A stretch of 64,000 nucleotides of DNA from Synergistales bacterium (GCA_018433595.1 JAHDQY010000007.1:1-64000), one strand, 5' to 3'. Positions 52,903 through 61,699 are shown, numbered from the stretch's first letter. Notes: a model not told the origin generated them from the letters alone. Translations and numbers: made by a program.

Positions 52903-54533
52903 AACGGTTGTCGCTTTTGATCCTCTCGTTGACTCTCCTCGCCTGTTCCGCCTTCGCCTCGTCGTCTACGGATCAGGTGACCGTCGAAGGGGAGCGTCTC
53001 GTCTTCGACGAGGCCGAGGGGATCGCCCGAGCTGAAGGTGATGTTCGACTTTCCTATGAAGAGCTTCGGATGAACACGCCCTTCCTGGAGATGGACACGG
53101 AACGCCAGGTGGTGCGTGCCTCCTCTGACGGGACGACCCCCGTAAGCCTGTTCTGGAGGGGACAGTGCTTTCAGGGCGAGAGTATCGAGTATGATTTTGT
53201 CTCGCGGCGGGGGCTTGTCCGCAATGCCTCGGGCAAAGCCGAGCGGCTGATTGTCGCCGGCGAGGACCTTGAAGTGATTCCGGTGGAGGAGGCCCTCAGA
53301 CGGGGTATCGTGACGGCCAGGCAGGCTCGAGGTCTCGAGGAGGGCGAGGTCGTCGGATGGTGGCAGCACGTCTCGGTGACGACCTGCATCGAACCGCGCC
53401 CTCACTACCGCCTGACGACGAAAAAGCTCACGGTCATTCCCGGTGAGCGGGTCATCATCAAGCAGCCCCGGGTCTACATCGGGGAGACGCTGATCTTCAC
53501 CTATCCCTTTGATTACATCGTCAGCGCTCGACGCTCCTCGGGAGGGTTTCTCCCCATGCCGCGCTATGACGGCACGAAAGGGGCCGGCCTGGGTGTCTCG
53601 GGGCCTCTTGCCTGGTCCACCGGGCAAGCCGAGCTGTCTGTCGTCGCCTGGTCGAAGATCGATCCCGAGGGGAGTTTCCTCTTGACCCAGCGGATCGGCG
53701 ACAGCGCCGCCTTTTTCCTGGAGAGCGCCTATATTTACAGCGAAGTCGACGATGACAACCGCTGGAGGCCCCGCTGGGGGTTCCGCCGCGATCGTTCGGG
53801 GTGGTTCACGGAAGTGCTCTGGAGCCAGCGTGAATCCGTCGAGGTTGATGACGTGGCCGGTGAGAAACGCTACAAGGGGACTCTCTGGAGAGAGCCTCAG
53901 GTCACCGTCGAGGGGCCTTGGTGGAAAGATCCGGCCAGCGGCGGCTGGTGGCGCCTTCTCGGGACGTGGGGGCGCTACGACGAGGACGGTCTTCGGACGG
54001 AACGAAAGGGGGCCGCCATCGACCTTTACGGCCAGGGTCCGGCCTCGGCGGCCTTCAGGCCCTTCTGGCGGGCCACTCACTGGCACTATGACTATGACGC
54101 AGCCGGATCGGACAGCCAGAAGACGACGGACCTCGCCCTCGGTCTCGACTGGTCGGCGGGAGAGGTTCAGTTGCGTTCCACTTATGTCCGTCGCTGGGTT
54201 GACGGAACATCGCCGATGCGCTGGGACCGTTATGATGAGTCGGAGATCCTTTTTCAGCGGGTCACCTTCCCCGTGGCCGAGCAGTGGGAGCTCTCCCTTC
54301 GAGGCGGCTGGGATCTCAGGGAAGACTGCCTGGAAGAGATGGTCTACCAGCTCCGTTACGAAGTGGACTGTCTCGCCTGGGAGCTGACGGTCCGGGACGA
54401 TCGAGTCGGAGGGGACAACTGGGCGGGGCTGAGGCTGATCATCAAGGCTTATCCCGATACCCCTCTCCAGTTTCAGCAGAAGGAGATCAACGAGCCCGGT
54501 GCTCGCCCCGAAGGAATTCCGGAGAACTCCTGA
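52887..54533 (+). CDS. lptD: LPS assembly outer-membrane protein LptD
   Basis: Inserts LPS into the outer leaflet. It is 548 residues, much shorter than the about 780 of E. coli. A signal peptide (about 1-25) is followed by an OstA/LptA-like domain (about 28-170: 'VTVEGERLVFDEAEGIARAE') and a barrel-like part with alternating aromatic strands and the LptD block 'QPRVYIGETLIFTYPFDYI'. The end is a polar tail rather than the usual aromatic residue. The TTG at 52887 lies ten bases after AGAGGAGG. The LptE partner is not seen. Confidence 0.87.
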   Translation: MAKSLKRLSLLILSLTLLACSAFASSSTDQVTVEGERLVFDEAEGIARAEGDVRLSYEELRMNTPFLEMDTERQVVRASSDGTTPVSLFWRGQCFQGESIEYDFVSRRGLVRNASGKAERLIVAGEDLEVIPVEEALRRGIVTARQARGLEEGEVVGWWQHVSVTTCIEPRPHYRLTTKKLTVIPGERVIIKQPRVYIGETLIFTYPFDYIVSARRSSGGFLPMPRYDGTKGAGLGVSGPLAWSTGQAELSVVAWSKIDPEGSFLLTQRIGDSAAFFLESAYIYSEVDDDNRWRPRWGFRRDRSGWFTEVLWSQRESVEVDDVAGEKRYKGTLWREPQVTVEGPWWKDPASGGWWRLLGTWGRYDEDGLRTERKGAAIDLYGQGPASAAFRPFWRATHWHYDYDAAGSDSQKTTDLALGLDWSAGEVQLRSTYVRRWVDGTSPMRWDRYDESEILFQRVTFPVAEQWELSLRGGWDLREDCLEEMVYQLRYEVDCLAWELTVRDDRVGGDNWAGLRLIIKAYPDTPLQFQQKEINEPGARPEGIPENS

Positions 54534-54551
54534 CGATGTTTTCGGCCGTTG

Positions 54552-54582
54552 CGCGAGGGCGCTGAGGCCCTCGCGTTTTTTA
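54552..54582 (+). terminator. Rho-independent terminator between lptD and ddl
   Basis: CGCGAGGGC pairs perfectly with GCCCTCGCG around a six-base loop, followed by TTTTT. The ribosome site of ddl starts only six bases later, which leaves no room for a separate promoter. Confidence 0.9.
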
Positions 54583-54601
54583 TTTGCAGGAGGCGATCGT
54601 G

Positions 54602-55537
54602 ATGAAGGTAGGCGTTTTGTACGGGGGAGATTCTCCAGAACGGGAAGTTTCCCTGAACAGCGGGCGTGCCGTCTGTTCCGCCCTGGAAGAGGCCGGTTAT
54701 GTGGTGAGCCCTTTCAGGATCGATAAGGCGGAAGAGGTCATCGCCCTTCTGGGCAGCGGCTGGAAAGGGTTTTTCTTTATCGCCCTTCACGGAGGCTGGG
54801 GTGAAGACGGGCGCCTCCAGGCGCTGCTTGAACTGGCCGGGAGACCCTACTCCGGCTCAGGGCCCTCGGCCTGTTTCTGTGCCATGGACAAGGAGGTAAG
54901 CAAGGCTCTCTTCCGGGAGCGAGGCGTGCCGACGCCTCCGGGCATCACTCTGGCCAAGGGGGACAGTATCCTGGAGGGGAAAAAAGACGGCGTCGAGGCA
55001 CTGCTCGGGGCCGGAAAACATCTCGTGGTCAAACCTGCCGGCTGCGGCAGCACCGTGGGTGTCTCCATCGTCTCCTCCCTCTCCGAATTGGAGGAGGCCG
55101 TTGCGACGGCCCGGGAATTCGACGAGAAGGTGATCGTCGAAAGCTACATCGAGGGGCGGGAGCTCACCGTTTCCGTCATCGAGGAGAAGGGAGTCGCCAC
55201 GGTCCTCCCCGTCGTTGAAATTCTTCCCCCCTCGGGCTTCTATACCTATGAGGCCAAGTACACGCCCGGGACCAGTCGCTACGAGGCTCCGGCGTCGCTG
55301 TCCGCCCGAGAGAAGGCCGTCGTCGACGCCTCAGCTCTGGCGGCTCACCGCTCCCTGGGCTGTCGCGTCTACAGCCGCGTCGACGTCCGCCTCGATGAGG
55401 GGGGAAATCCCTTCGTCCTGGAGGTGAATACGGCACCGGGCATGACATCGACGAGCCTTGTCCCCAAGGCTGCTAAGGCTGCTGGAATCGAGTTCCCCGA
55501 ACTGTTGCGGAGGATTGTCGAGGCCTCGGTCCGATAA
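54602..55537 (+). CDS. ddl: D-alanine--D-alanine ligase
   Basis: Joins two D-alanines for peptidoglycan. It is 311 residues of ATP-grasp fold: 'VLYGGDSPEREVSLNSGRAV' at the N-terminus, 'ALHGGWGEDGRLQALLEL', 'VVKPAGCGSTVGVSIV', and the metal site 'VLEVNTAPGMTSTSLVP'. ATG with AGGAGG eight bases upstream; a GTG one codon earlier is also possible. Confidence 0.95.
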   Translation: MKVGVLYGGDSPEREVSLNSGRAVCSALEEAGYVVSPFRIDKAEEVIALLGSGWKGFFFIALHGGWGEDGRLQALLELAGRPYSGSGPSACFCAMDKEVSKALFRERGVPTPPGITLAKGDSILEGKKDGVEALLGAGKHLVVKPAGCGSTVGVSIVSSLSELEEAVATAREFDEKVIVESYIEGRELTVSVIEEKGVATVLPVVEILPPSGFYTYEAKYTPGTSRYEAPASLSAREKAVVDASALAAHRSLGCRVYSRVDVRLDEGGNPFVLEVNTAPGMTSTSLVPKAAKAAGIEFPELLRRIVEASVR

Positions 55538-55542
55538 AAACA

Positions 55543-55582
55543 CCGACATGAGGCCTCTTCAGCTGAAGAGGCCTCATGTCGG
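55543..55582. terminator. 40-bp perfect palindrome between ddl and greA (terminator)
   Basis: Two 20-bp arms, CCGACATGAGGCCTCTTCAG and its exact complement, with no spacer, start five bases after the ddl stop. On the minus strand the arm is followed by TGTTTTT, so it should terminate greA transcription; on the plus strand no T-run follows. Confidence 0.85.
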
Positions 55583-55618
55583 CGACGACGAGGCAAAAAG
55601 TGCAATCCGTCGGCCTGT

Positions 55619-56119
55619 CTAGAGGCCGACGGAGATATCGACGATGCGAAGTTTTCTTGTCCCTTTGGGAACTCGAGCGAGGACCTCCTCCCCGACCTCG
55701 CGCCCCATGAGGGCCTGACCGACGGGGCTGGCCGCGGAGAGCTTGAAGGTTTTGGGGTCCGATTCCTCGGAGCCGACGATGGTGTAGGCAAACTCCCGAC
55801 GGCTGTCGAGATCGACGAAGCGAACCTTCGTGCCCAGCGTAACCTTGCTGCTGTCGATGTCTTCCGTGTCGATGACCTTGGCTTTGCTTAACTGATACTC
55901 AAGCCACTGAACGCGGCTCTCCAGTTTCGCCTGCTCATCTTTGGCGGCCTGATACTCGGCGTTTTCACTCAAGTCACCGAAACCGCGGGCCTCCTCAAGT
56001 TGGCGGGCGATTTCCGTGCGGCCCGTGCTTCGCAGATGGATCAGTTCTTCCTTGAGTTTTTCGTAGCCGCTTCGCGTCATCACGATGACATCGTCGGAGG
56101 AGCGGGTGTTCGGCACCAT
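55619..56119 (-). CDS. greA: Transcription elongation factor GreA
   Basis: Rescues backtracked RNA polymerase. It is 166 residues: an N-terminal coiled coil with the tip acidic motif ('ARGFGDLSENAEYQAAKDEQ'; the conserved D-x-x-E-N is present) and a C-terminal FKBP-like domain ('ASPVGQALMGREVGEEV'). ATG at 56119 with GGAGG upstream; an in-frame upstream extension lacks a ribosome site and runs through the leader. The 3' end carries another 10-bp perfect stem (55607-55630) across the stop codon. Confidence 0.95.
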   Translation of the reverse strand: MVPNTRSSDDVIVMTRSGYEKLKEELIHLRSTGRTEIARQLEEARGFGDLSENAEYQAAKDEQAKLESRVQWLEYQLSKAKVIDTEDIDSSKVTLGTKVRFVDLDSRREFAYTIVGSEESDPKTFKLSAASPVGQALMGREVGEEVLARVPKGTRKLRIVDISVGL

Positions 56120-56171
56120 GACATCAGCCTCCTTAGACTGGCTGGAGAGTACCCCTCTATGTCGATCGACC

Positions 56172-56200
56172 ATTCTATCAGACTCGCCCTTTTTGAGCAA
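56172..56200 (-). promoter_or_regulatory. greA promoter
   Basis: On the minus strand TTGCTC (56200-56195) and TAGAAT (56177-56172) are 17 bases apart, about 50 bases before the greA start and back-to-back with the thr-operon promoter. Confidence 0.6.
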
Positions 56201-56204
56201 CGGC

Positions 56205-56233
56205 TTGACAATTTCACTGGAAGGGCGTAAAAA
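56205..56233 (+). promoter_or_regulatory. Promoter of the thr operon leader
   Basis: A perfect TTGACA (56205-56210), 17-base spacer and TAAAAA (56228-56233) place the transcript start near 56240, at the beginning of the T-box leader. Confidence 0.65.
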
Positions 56234-56239
56234 ATACGG

Positions 56240-56508
56240 AAACCTATCGGTCGATCAATCGGCCAGGCGAGGAAGGGAAGAGTAACCGCCGTTCACGTAC
56301 AGAGAGAGAGCCTCACGGGCTGAGAAGGCTCTCAGCGGTTGGAGCGTCGGTGAAAACCACCCCGGAGCGGGCGGCGAAGCGACAAGAGCGTCGATAAGCC
56401 GTCGGGTATCCGCCCCTTACAGCGGAGATAAGTGCCGGTGCCGAGGTGCCGGAAGCGGAGTGGAACCGCGGGCTAGCCCGTCTCCTTTGAAGAGGGGACG
56501 GGTTTTTT
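56240..56508 (+). promoter_or_regulatory. T-box leader, threonine-specific (predicted)
   Basis: Untranslated leader of about 270 bases. It contains an AGAGAGAG stretch typical of Stem I (56300 region), a specifier-loop stretch 'GTGAAAACCACC' at 56350-56361, and the T-box itself 'AGTGGAACCGCGG' at 56459-56471. It ends in a terminator stem, CCCGTCTCC (56477-56485) with GGGGACGGG (56494-56502), followed by TTTTTT. The candidate specifier is ACC (56356-56358), a threonine codon, followed by A. Uncharged tRNA-Thr would bind and allow read-through into thrC-thrB-lysC-asd, fitting the downstream genes. The specifier position is my reading and less certain than the T-box. Confidence 0.85.
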
Positions 56509-56570
56509 CGTCTTTTCTAACAGGTTGAACAGGGTAGAAGATGAAGCGAGCATGCTGGGAGGTAGGGACA

Positions 56571-57614
56571 ATGAGGGGAATTCTGTTTCGTTATGGAGAT
56601 CTGCTGCCTCTGACGAAGGCGACGCCGCGTCTTTCTCTCTGTGAGGGACAGACGCCTCTGATCCCCCTGACAAATCTCGGGAGCGATCTGGCCGTCGACC
56701 TTTGTGTCAAATTCGAGGGAGCCAATCCGACGGGTTCCTTTAAGGACAGAGGCATGGTCCTTGCCGTCGCCAAAGCCATAGAAGGCGGGGCCAAGGCCGT
56801 CGTCTGCGCCTCGACGGGCAATACCTCGGCCGCTGCGGCGGCCTATGCGGCGCGGGCGAACCTTCCCTGTTTCGTTCTCCTGCCGTCAGGAAAAGTCGCC
56901 CGGGGCAAGCTGGCCCAGGCCCTGATCTACGGTGCCAGGGTCATTTCTGTCAGGGGCAATTTCGACAGGGCTCTCGATCTGGCCAGGAAGGCCTCGGAGG
57001 AGCTGGGGCTGGCCATCGTCAATTCCGTCAATCCCTACCGTCTCCTGGGGCAGCAGTCGGCGGCCTGGGAGATCTGTGATGAGCTTGGCGAGGCCCCCGA
57101 TCGGCTCGTCATCCCCGTGGGTAACGCCGGCAACATCTCGGCCTACTGGGCCGGATTCAACCGCTACCGGGAACTGGGACGGACGAGGGATCTCCCTCAG
57201 ATGATCGGCGTCCAGGCCGCGGGAGCTTCGCCTCTCGTGGAAGGTCACCCCTTCGACGAGCCCGAAACGGTGGCCACGGCGATCCGCATCGGCCGGCCCG
57301 TCAACGCCGAAAAGGCCAAGGAGGCCGTCAGGGAAAGCGGAGGCCGCTTCCTCGCCGTCTCCGATGAGGAGATCCTTGCCGCTCAGCGCCTTTTGGCCTC
57401 GCGGGAGGGGATTTTCGCCGAACCGGCCTCCTGCGCCTCTCTGGCCGGGCTCCTGCGCCTCCATCGGGAGGAGGGGTTGCCCGAGGGCATCCGCATCGTT
57501 GCCGTCCTCACCGGAAACGGCTTGAAAGATCCCGATGCCGCCCTGAATCAGGTCCCCGAGATGGTCGAAATCGACGATCGTTGGGAATCTCTCCGGGAGG
57601 TGCTGGCCCGATGA
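56571..57614 (+). CDS. thrC: Threonine synthase ThrC
   Basis: Converts phosphohomoserine to threonine. It is 347 residues, PLP fold type II, short bacterial type. The PLP lysine is in 'NPTGSFKDRGMVLAVAKA', 'ASTGNTSAAAAAYAARA' binds substrate, and 'PVGNAGNISAYWAG' binds the cofactor phosphate. ATG at 56571 follows GGGAGGTAGGG; earlier in-frame codons are leader. First gene after the T-box. Confidence 0.95.
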   Translation: MRGILFRYGDLLPLTKATPRLSLCEGQTPLIPLTNLGSDLAVDLCVKFEGANPTGSFKDRGMVLAVAKAIEGGAKAVVCASTGNTSAAAAAYAARANLPCFVLLPSGKVARGKLAQALIYGARVISVRGNFDRALDLARKASEELGLAIVNSVNPYRLLGQQSAAWEICDELGEAPDRLVIPVGNAGNISAYWAGFNRYRELGRTRDLPQMIGVQAAGASPLVEGHPFDEPETVATAIRIGRPVNAEKAKEAVRESGGRFLAVSDEEILAAQRLLASREGIFAEPASCASLAGLLRLHREEGLPEGIRIVAVLTGNGLKDPDAALNQVPEMVEIDDRWESLREVLAR

Positions 57615-58546
57615 GGACTCCGTTCCGTGTCCGCGTCCCCGCCTCGAGCGCCAACCTCGGGTCGGGTTTCGACACCGTCGGCCTCGGCCTGGCCCTCTAC
57701 AACGACTACGAAGTCATTGATCTCCTGCCCCAGGGAGAGTTCTCCATCGACGTTGTCGGCGAGGGCAGCGGCGAACTTCATGACCCGGAGGCCAACCTGG
57801 TCGTCAAAAGCTACCTGAGGGCCTGTGCCGAATGGGGAATGCCCCCTCAGGGCCTTCACCTGCGGTCTGTCAATGCCATCCCCCTCTGCCGCGGGCTCGG
57901 AAGTTCGGCCGGTGCCGTCGTCGGCGGTGTCCTCATCGCCAACGTGCTGAGAAAGCGTCCTCTGGCGCGGGAGGAGCTTCTGCCTCTCATGACGTCGATC
58001 GAGGGACATCCCGACAACGTTGTCCCCTGCTGTCTCGGCGGCATGGTCGTCAGCTGCTGGGACGGCAAGGATCTGCGCCATGTCCGGCTTCAGGCTCTGC
58101 CGCGGGAGATCGTCACCGTCGTCGCCGTGCCCGAGGTCCGGGTCAGCACCTCCAAGGCCCGCGAAGCGTTGCCGGAGAAGGTGAGCCTTCAGGATGCCGT
58201 CTTCAACGTCGGCCGGGTGGCTCTATTTGCCGCTTCCTGGGCGACGGGGCGCTGGGAGGAGCTGCCCTGGGCCATGGACGATAGGCTTCACCAGCAGTTC
58301 CGTGCCAAGCTTTTCCCCGGCGGCGAGACGATCCTTGAGAAAGTGCGCCTTCACCGGGAGTGTCTCGGCGTCGCCATCAGCGGCTCCGGCCCCAGTGTCC
58401 TTGCCTTTGTCAAGGGCAATCCCGAAGCCGTGGCCTCGACGATGTGCCGCATCTTTTCCGATCACGGCGTTCGGTCTCGCTTCTTCGTCCTCGATGTCGA
58501 CGACGAGGGCGCGACGGTAACGGCTCTTGCTTCCGAGGAGGCCTGA
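57611..58546 (+). CDS. thrB: Homoserine kinase ThrB
   Basis: GHMP kinase phosphorylating homoserine. It is 311 residues: 'VPASSANLGSGFDTVGLGL' at the N-terminus, ATP loop 'PLCRGLGSSAGAVVGG', and 'AISGSGPSVLAF' near the end. The ATG at 57611 overlaps the thrC stop (ATGA). The homoserine dehydrogenase gene is not in the window. Confidence 0.95.
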   Translation: MRTPFRVRVPASSANLGSGFDTVGLGLALYNDYEVIDLLPQGEFSIDVVGEGSGELHDPEANLVVKSYLRACAEWGMPPQGLHLRSVNAIPLCRGLGSSAGAVVGGVLIANVLRKRPLAREELLPLMTSIEGHPDNVVPCCLGGMVVSCWDGKDLRHVRLQALPREIVTVVAVPEVRVSTSKAREALPEKVSLQDAVFNVGRVALFAASWATGRWEELPWAMDDRLHQQFRAKLFPGGETILEKVRLHRECLGVAISGSGPSVLAFVKGNPEAVASTMCRIFSDHGVRSRFFVLDVDDEGATVTALASEEA

Positions 58547-58551
58547 AGTCT

Positions 58552-59766
58552 GTGGCCCGGCGTGTTTTCAAGTTCGGTGGCAGCTCCGTGGCGACGGCGG
58601 AGAAAGTCCGCAGCGTCGCCCGCAAGGTCGCTCGTTACGTCGAGCGCGGCGATTCCATCGTCGTCGTCGTTTCGGCAATGGGCAAAACGACGGACGGCCT
58701 CATCCGGCTGGCCATGGAGGTCGCTCCCAGTCTCAACCGTCGCGAGATGGACCAGCTTCTCGCGACGGGGGAGCAGCAGACCATCGCCCTCCTGGCTCTG
58801 GCCCTGGAGGGGGAAGGGTTGAAATCCCGCTCCTTCACGGGGGCTCAGGCGGGTTTTCTCGTCAGCGGCCGCTACAGCGAGGGGCGGATCCGCCGCATGG
58901 AGCCCCAGCAGGTGGAGCGTTCCCTGGCGGCGGGAGAGGTCCCCGTCGTGGCCGGTTTCCAGGGCGTTCTGCCCAACGGAGACGTCATCACCCTGGGGCG
59001 GGGCGGTTCCGACCTCTCGGCGATCGCGCTGGCGGCCTCCCTTGAGGCCGACTTCTGTCACATCTATACCGACGTGGACGGTATCTACAGCGCCGATCCC
59101 AGGATCGTTCCGAAAGCGAGGAAACTGGATCGCATCTCCTGCCGGGAATGTCTCGAGATGGCCGTGGCCGGCTCGAAGGTCCTTCAATCCCGCAGCGTCG
59201 AATTGGCGGCGCGCATGGAGCTTCCCGTCTACGTGGCTTCCACTTTCAGCGATGAGGAGGGGACCTGGGTCATGAATTTCGATGTTAACGAGGGGCTTGT
59301 CGTCAAGGCTGTCGTCTCCGACAGAGAGACGGCCAAGATCGCCGTCCTGGGCGTGCCCGACGTTCCCGGCGTGGCGGCCCGCCTCTTCTTCTCTCTTGCC
59401 GATCGGGGCGTCGGGGCTGAAATGATCATTCAGAGCGTCATGAGAGGGCAGGTCAACGACATCGCCTTTCTCATCAAGAAATCCCTTCTGGGCGACGCCA
59501 TTGAAGTCTGCAGGGGATTGGTCCGGGACATCGGTGCCCAGGGCGTCACCTTCGATACCGAAATCGCCCGTGTCTCCGTTATCGGTGCTGGCATCGCCAA
59601 CCATCCCGAAATTCCCTCGCAGATGTTCTCCATCCTTGCCCGGGAAGGCATCAATCTCGATATGATCGCCGCAACGTCCATGGCCATCACCTGTGTCGTC
59701 GCGGCTCCCAAGATGGAGCAGGCCGTCCGGGCTCTCCACGGCCATTTCATCCCTGAGGAGGACTAA
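58552..59766 (+). CDS. lysC: Aspartokinase (lysC type, two ACT domains)
   Basis: Phosphorylates aspartate, the entry step for threonine, methionine, lysine and diaminopimelate. It is 404 residues: a kinase domain with 'VFKFGGSSVATAEKV', 'TLGRGGSDLSAIALA' and 'YTDVDGIYSADPRIV', then two ACT regulatory domains from about residue 265 ('VPDVPGVAARLFFSLADRGV', 'IARVSVIGAGIANHPEIPSQ'). The two ACTs suggest feedback control by lysine and/or threonine. GTG at 58552 with GAGGAGG upstream, six bases after thrB. Confidence 0.93.
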   Translation: MARRVFKFGGSSVATAEKVRSVARKVARYVERGDSIVVVVSAMGKTTDGLIRLAMEVAPSLNRREMDQLLATGEQQTIALLALALEGEGLKSRSFTGAQAGFLVSGRYSEGRIRRMEPQQVERSLAAGEVPVVAGFQGVLPNGDVITLGRGGSDLSAIALAASLEADFCHIYTDVDGIYSADPRIVPKARKLDRISCRECLEMAVAGSKVLQSRSVELAARMELPVYVASTFSDEEGTWVMNFDVNEGLVVKAVVSDRETAKIAVLGVPDVPGVAARLFFSLADRGVGAEMIIQSVMRGQVNDIAFLIKKSLLGDAIEVCRGLVRDIGAQGVTFDTEIARVSVIGAGIANHPEIPSQMFSILAREGINLDMIAATSMAITCVVAAPKMEQAVRALHGHFIPEED

Positions 59767-59770
59767 TGCG

Positions 59771-60781
59771 ATGCGAGTTGCTGTAGTCGGGGCGACGGGG
59801 CTTGTCGGCGGCGAGATGGTGAGGGTTCTCGAAGAGCGGGATTTTCCCGTTGACGAGCTCCTGCCTCTGGCCTCACCCCGCTCGGCGGGGAAGGAGATCC
59901 TTTTCCGCGGGCGGTCCTGGGAGGTTCGGGCCATAGAGGAGAGTTCCTTCAACGATGTCGATCTGGCCCTCTTCTCGGCCGGTTCGGGTCCGTCGCGACA
60001 GTGGGCTCCCGTAGCTGCCGCCTCGGGAACCGTCGTCGTCGACAACAGTTCGGCCTGGCGTATGGATTCCGCGACACCTCTCGTGATTCCCGAGGTCAAC
60101 GGTGAAGCCGTTCTTCGGCATCGTGGGATCATCGCCAACCCCAACTGTGCCACGATCCAGGCTGTTGTCGCCGCCTGGCCCCTTCACCGGGAGGCCGGTC
60201 TCGATTATCTGAGTGCCGTCACCTTCCAATCCGTCTCCGGGACGGGGCGCGACGCCCTTGAAGAGCTCGAGAGCGGCGCCAGGGCCGTTCTTGCCGGAGA
60301 GAATCCCTCTTCTTCCGTCTACCCGCATCCCATCGCCTTCGACGCCCTCCCGCACATCGGCGCCTTCGACGAAGGAGGCGTCTCCGAAGAGGAGTGGAAG
60401 ATGGTTCGGGAGTCACGGAAGATCATGGATCTTCCCGCGCTTGCCGTCAGCTGCACCACGGTACGGGTCCCCGTCTTTCGCGGCCACTCGGAAGCCCTGA
60501 TCCTTCGTTTCCGCTGTGATCTCTCTCCGGAAAGGGCCCGGGAAATCCTCCAAGAGGCTCCCGGCATCGTCGTCATCGATGATCCGACCCGGTGTCACTA
60601 CCCGATGGCTCGGCCCGCCGCCGGCACCGATCCGGTCTTCGTCGGAAGAATCCGCCGCGACACGGCTCTGGAGAAGGCCCTGGCCCTCTGGGTCGTCGCC
60701 GACAACCTGCGCAAGGGAGCAGCTCTGAACGCCGTCCAGATCGGGGAAGAGCTCCTCGAAAGAGGAGCTCTTCGTCACTGA
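59771..60781 (+). CDS. asd: Aspartate-semialdehyde dehydrogenase Asd
   Basis: Reduces aspartyl phosphate to the semialdehyde. It is 336 residues: NADP site 'AVVGATGLVGGEMVRVL', active-site cysteine in 'IIANPNCATIQ', and the catalytic histidine region 'VFRGHSEALIL'. ATG at 59771 nine bases after GAGGAGG. Last gene of the T-box operon, completing the path from aspartate with lysC. Confidence 0.95.
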   Translation: MRVAVVGATGLVGGEMVRVLEERDFPVDELLPLASPRSAGKEILFRGRSWEVRAIEESSFNDVDLALFSAGSGPSRQWAPVAAASGTVVVDNSSAWRMDSATPLVIPEVNGEAVLRHRGIIANPNCATIQAVVAAWPLHREAGLDYLSAVTFQSVSGTGRDALEELESGARAVLAGENPSSSVYPHPIAFDALPHIGAFDEGGVSEEEWKMVRESRKIMDLPALAVSCTTVRVPVFRGHSEALILRFRCDLSPERAREILQEAPGIVVIDDPTRCHYPMARPAAGTDPVFVGRIRRDTALEKALALWVVADNLRKGAALNAVQIGEELLERGALRH

Positions 60782-60815
60782 ACCGTCGACGTCCCCGGCG
60801 ATAAGGTACAATAGC

Positions 60816-60838
60816 GGCGGCGCTCTTCTTGCGCCGCC
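60816..60838 (+). terminator. Hairpin between asd and lptA (weak terminator)
   Basis: GGCGGCGC pairs with GCGCCGCC around TCTTCTT, followed only by ATTTCAT. TACAAT at 60807-60812 may be a -10 for lptA, without a clear -35. Confidence 0.4.
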
Positions 60839-60865
60839 ATTTCATGTCTTGAGGATGGTGCGACG

Positions 60866-61699
60866 ATGAAGGAAAGAGCATCGCAGGGTTTCCTGATCGG
60901 GCTCCTTCTGGGAATCACCTTGGCCGCCGGCATGGCCCGGGCCGACGAGGCCTTTCTCAGGGCCGACGAACTTCGCTACGATCCGGCCTTTCAGCAGATC
61001 CGCGCCAGGGGCAACGTCTCTCTCGAGCGGGAGGGAATGACCTTTGACGCGGAGGAGGCCGAGGCCTTTCTGGCCGAAGGGCGCTTCCGCCTTTGGGGGA
61101 GTGTCGGTGGCCGTTGGGAGGAGCGCCAGATCGAAGTCAATGCCTCAAGCCTGACCTATGCCGAGGAGGGTGGCGTCGAAGTCGCCGCCGAAGGCGACGT
61201 CCACTTCCGGCGAGGCGACGAAGAAGAACTTCTCTGTTCCCGCCTCATCTGGAAGGAATCGGGCTTTCTGCACATCACAGGCGGTTTTTCCGCCTTTTTC
61301 GAGGGCCGAGCCCTCGAAGCGGAGGAGGCTCTCGTCGAAGGAGACTCCTTCAAGATCCTGGGACTGAAGCGTTTCGAGGACGCCCAATCGGGGTTGACCC
61401 TTCGGGCCGGAAGGATCGAAGGCCGCCTTGAAGCGGGTCGCGTCGTCGAGGCATCGGCCATCGACGACGTCGAGGCCGAGTTTGTCGGTTCCGACGGCAG
61501 GCCCATGCGTCTCTCCGGAGGCAGGGCGCTCTATTCCGAGGCCCGGGGGACGCTGGTCCTTTCAGGATCGGCACTGGCGAGGCAGGCCGATCGGAGCCTC
61601 CGGGCCGACAGCCTCGTTCTCCACCTCGCCTCGCGGCGGATCGAGGCCCTCGGGGCGCCCAAGATCACCTTCCGCCTTCCTGAGAAGGAGGCGCCCTGA
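60866..61699 (+). CDS. lptA: LPS transport periplasmic protein LptA (OstA-like)
   Basis: Bridges the periplasm for LPS. It is 277 residues, longer than E. coli LptA (185). Signal peptide at 1-26 ('LIGLLLGITLAAGMARA'), then about three beta-jellyroll-type OstA units ('LRADELRYDPAFQQIRARGN', 'VEVAAEGDVHFRRGDEEELL', 'MRLSGGRALYSEARGTLVL'). The stop overlaps the lptB start. Confidence 0.88.
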   Translation: MKERASQGFLIGLLLGITLAAGMARADEAFLRADELRYDPAFQQIRARGNVSLEREGMTFDAEEAEAFLAEGRFRLWGSVGGRWEERQIEVNASSLTYAEEGGVEVAAEGDVHFRRGDEEELLCSRLIWKESGFLHITGGFSAFFEGRALEAEEALVEGDSFKILGLKRFEDAQSGLTLRAGRIEGRLEAGRVVEASAIDDVEAEFVGSDGRPMRLSGGRALYSEARGTLVLSGSALARQADRSLRADSLVLHLASRRIEALGAPKITFRLPEKEAP

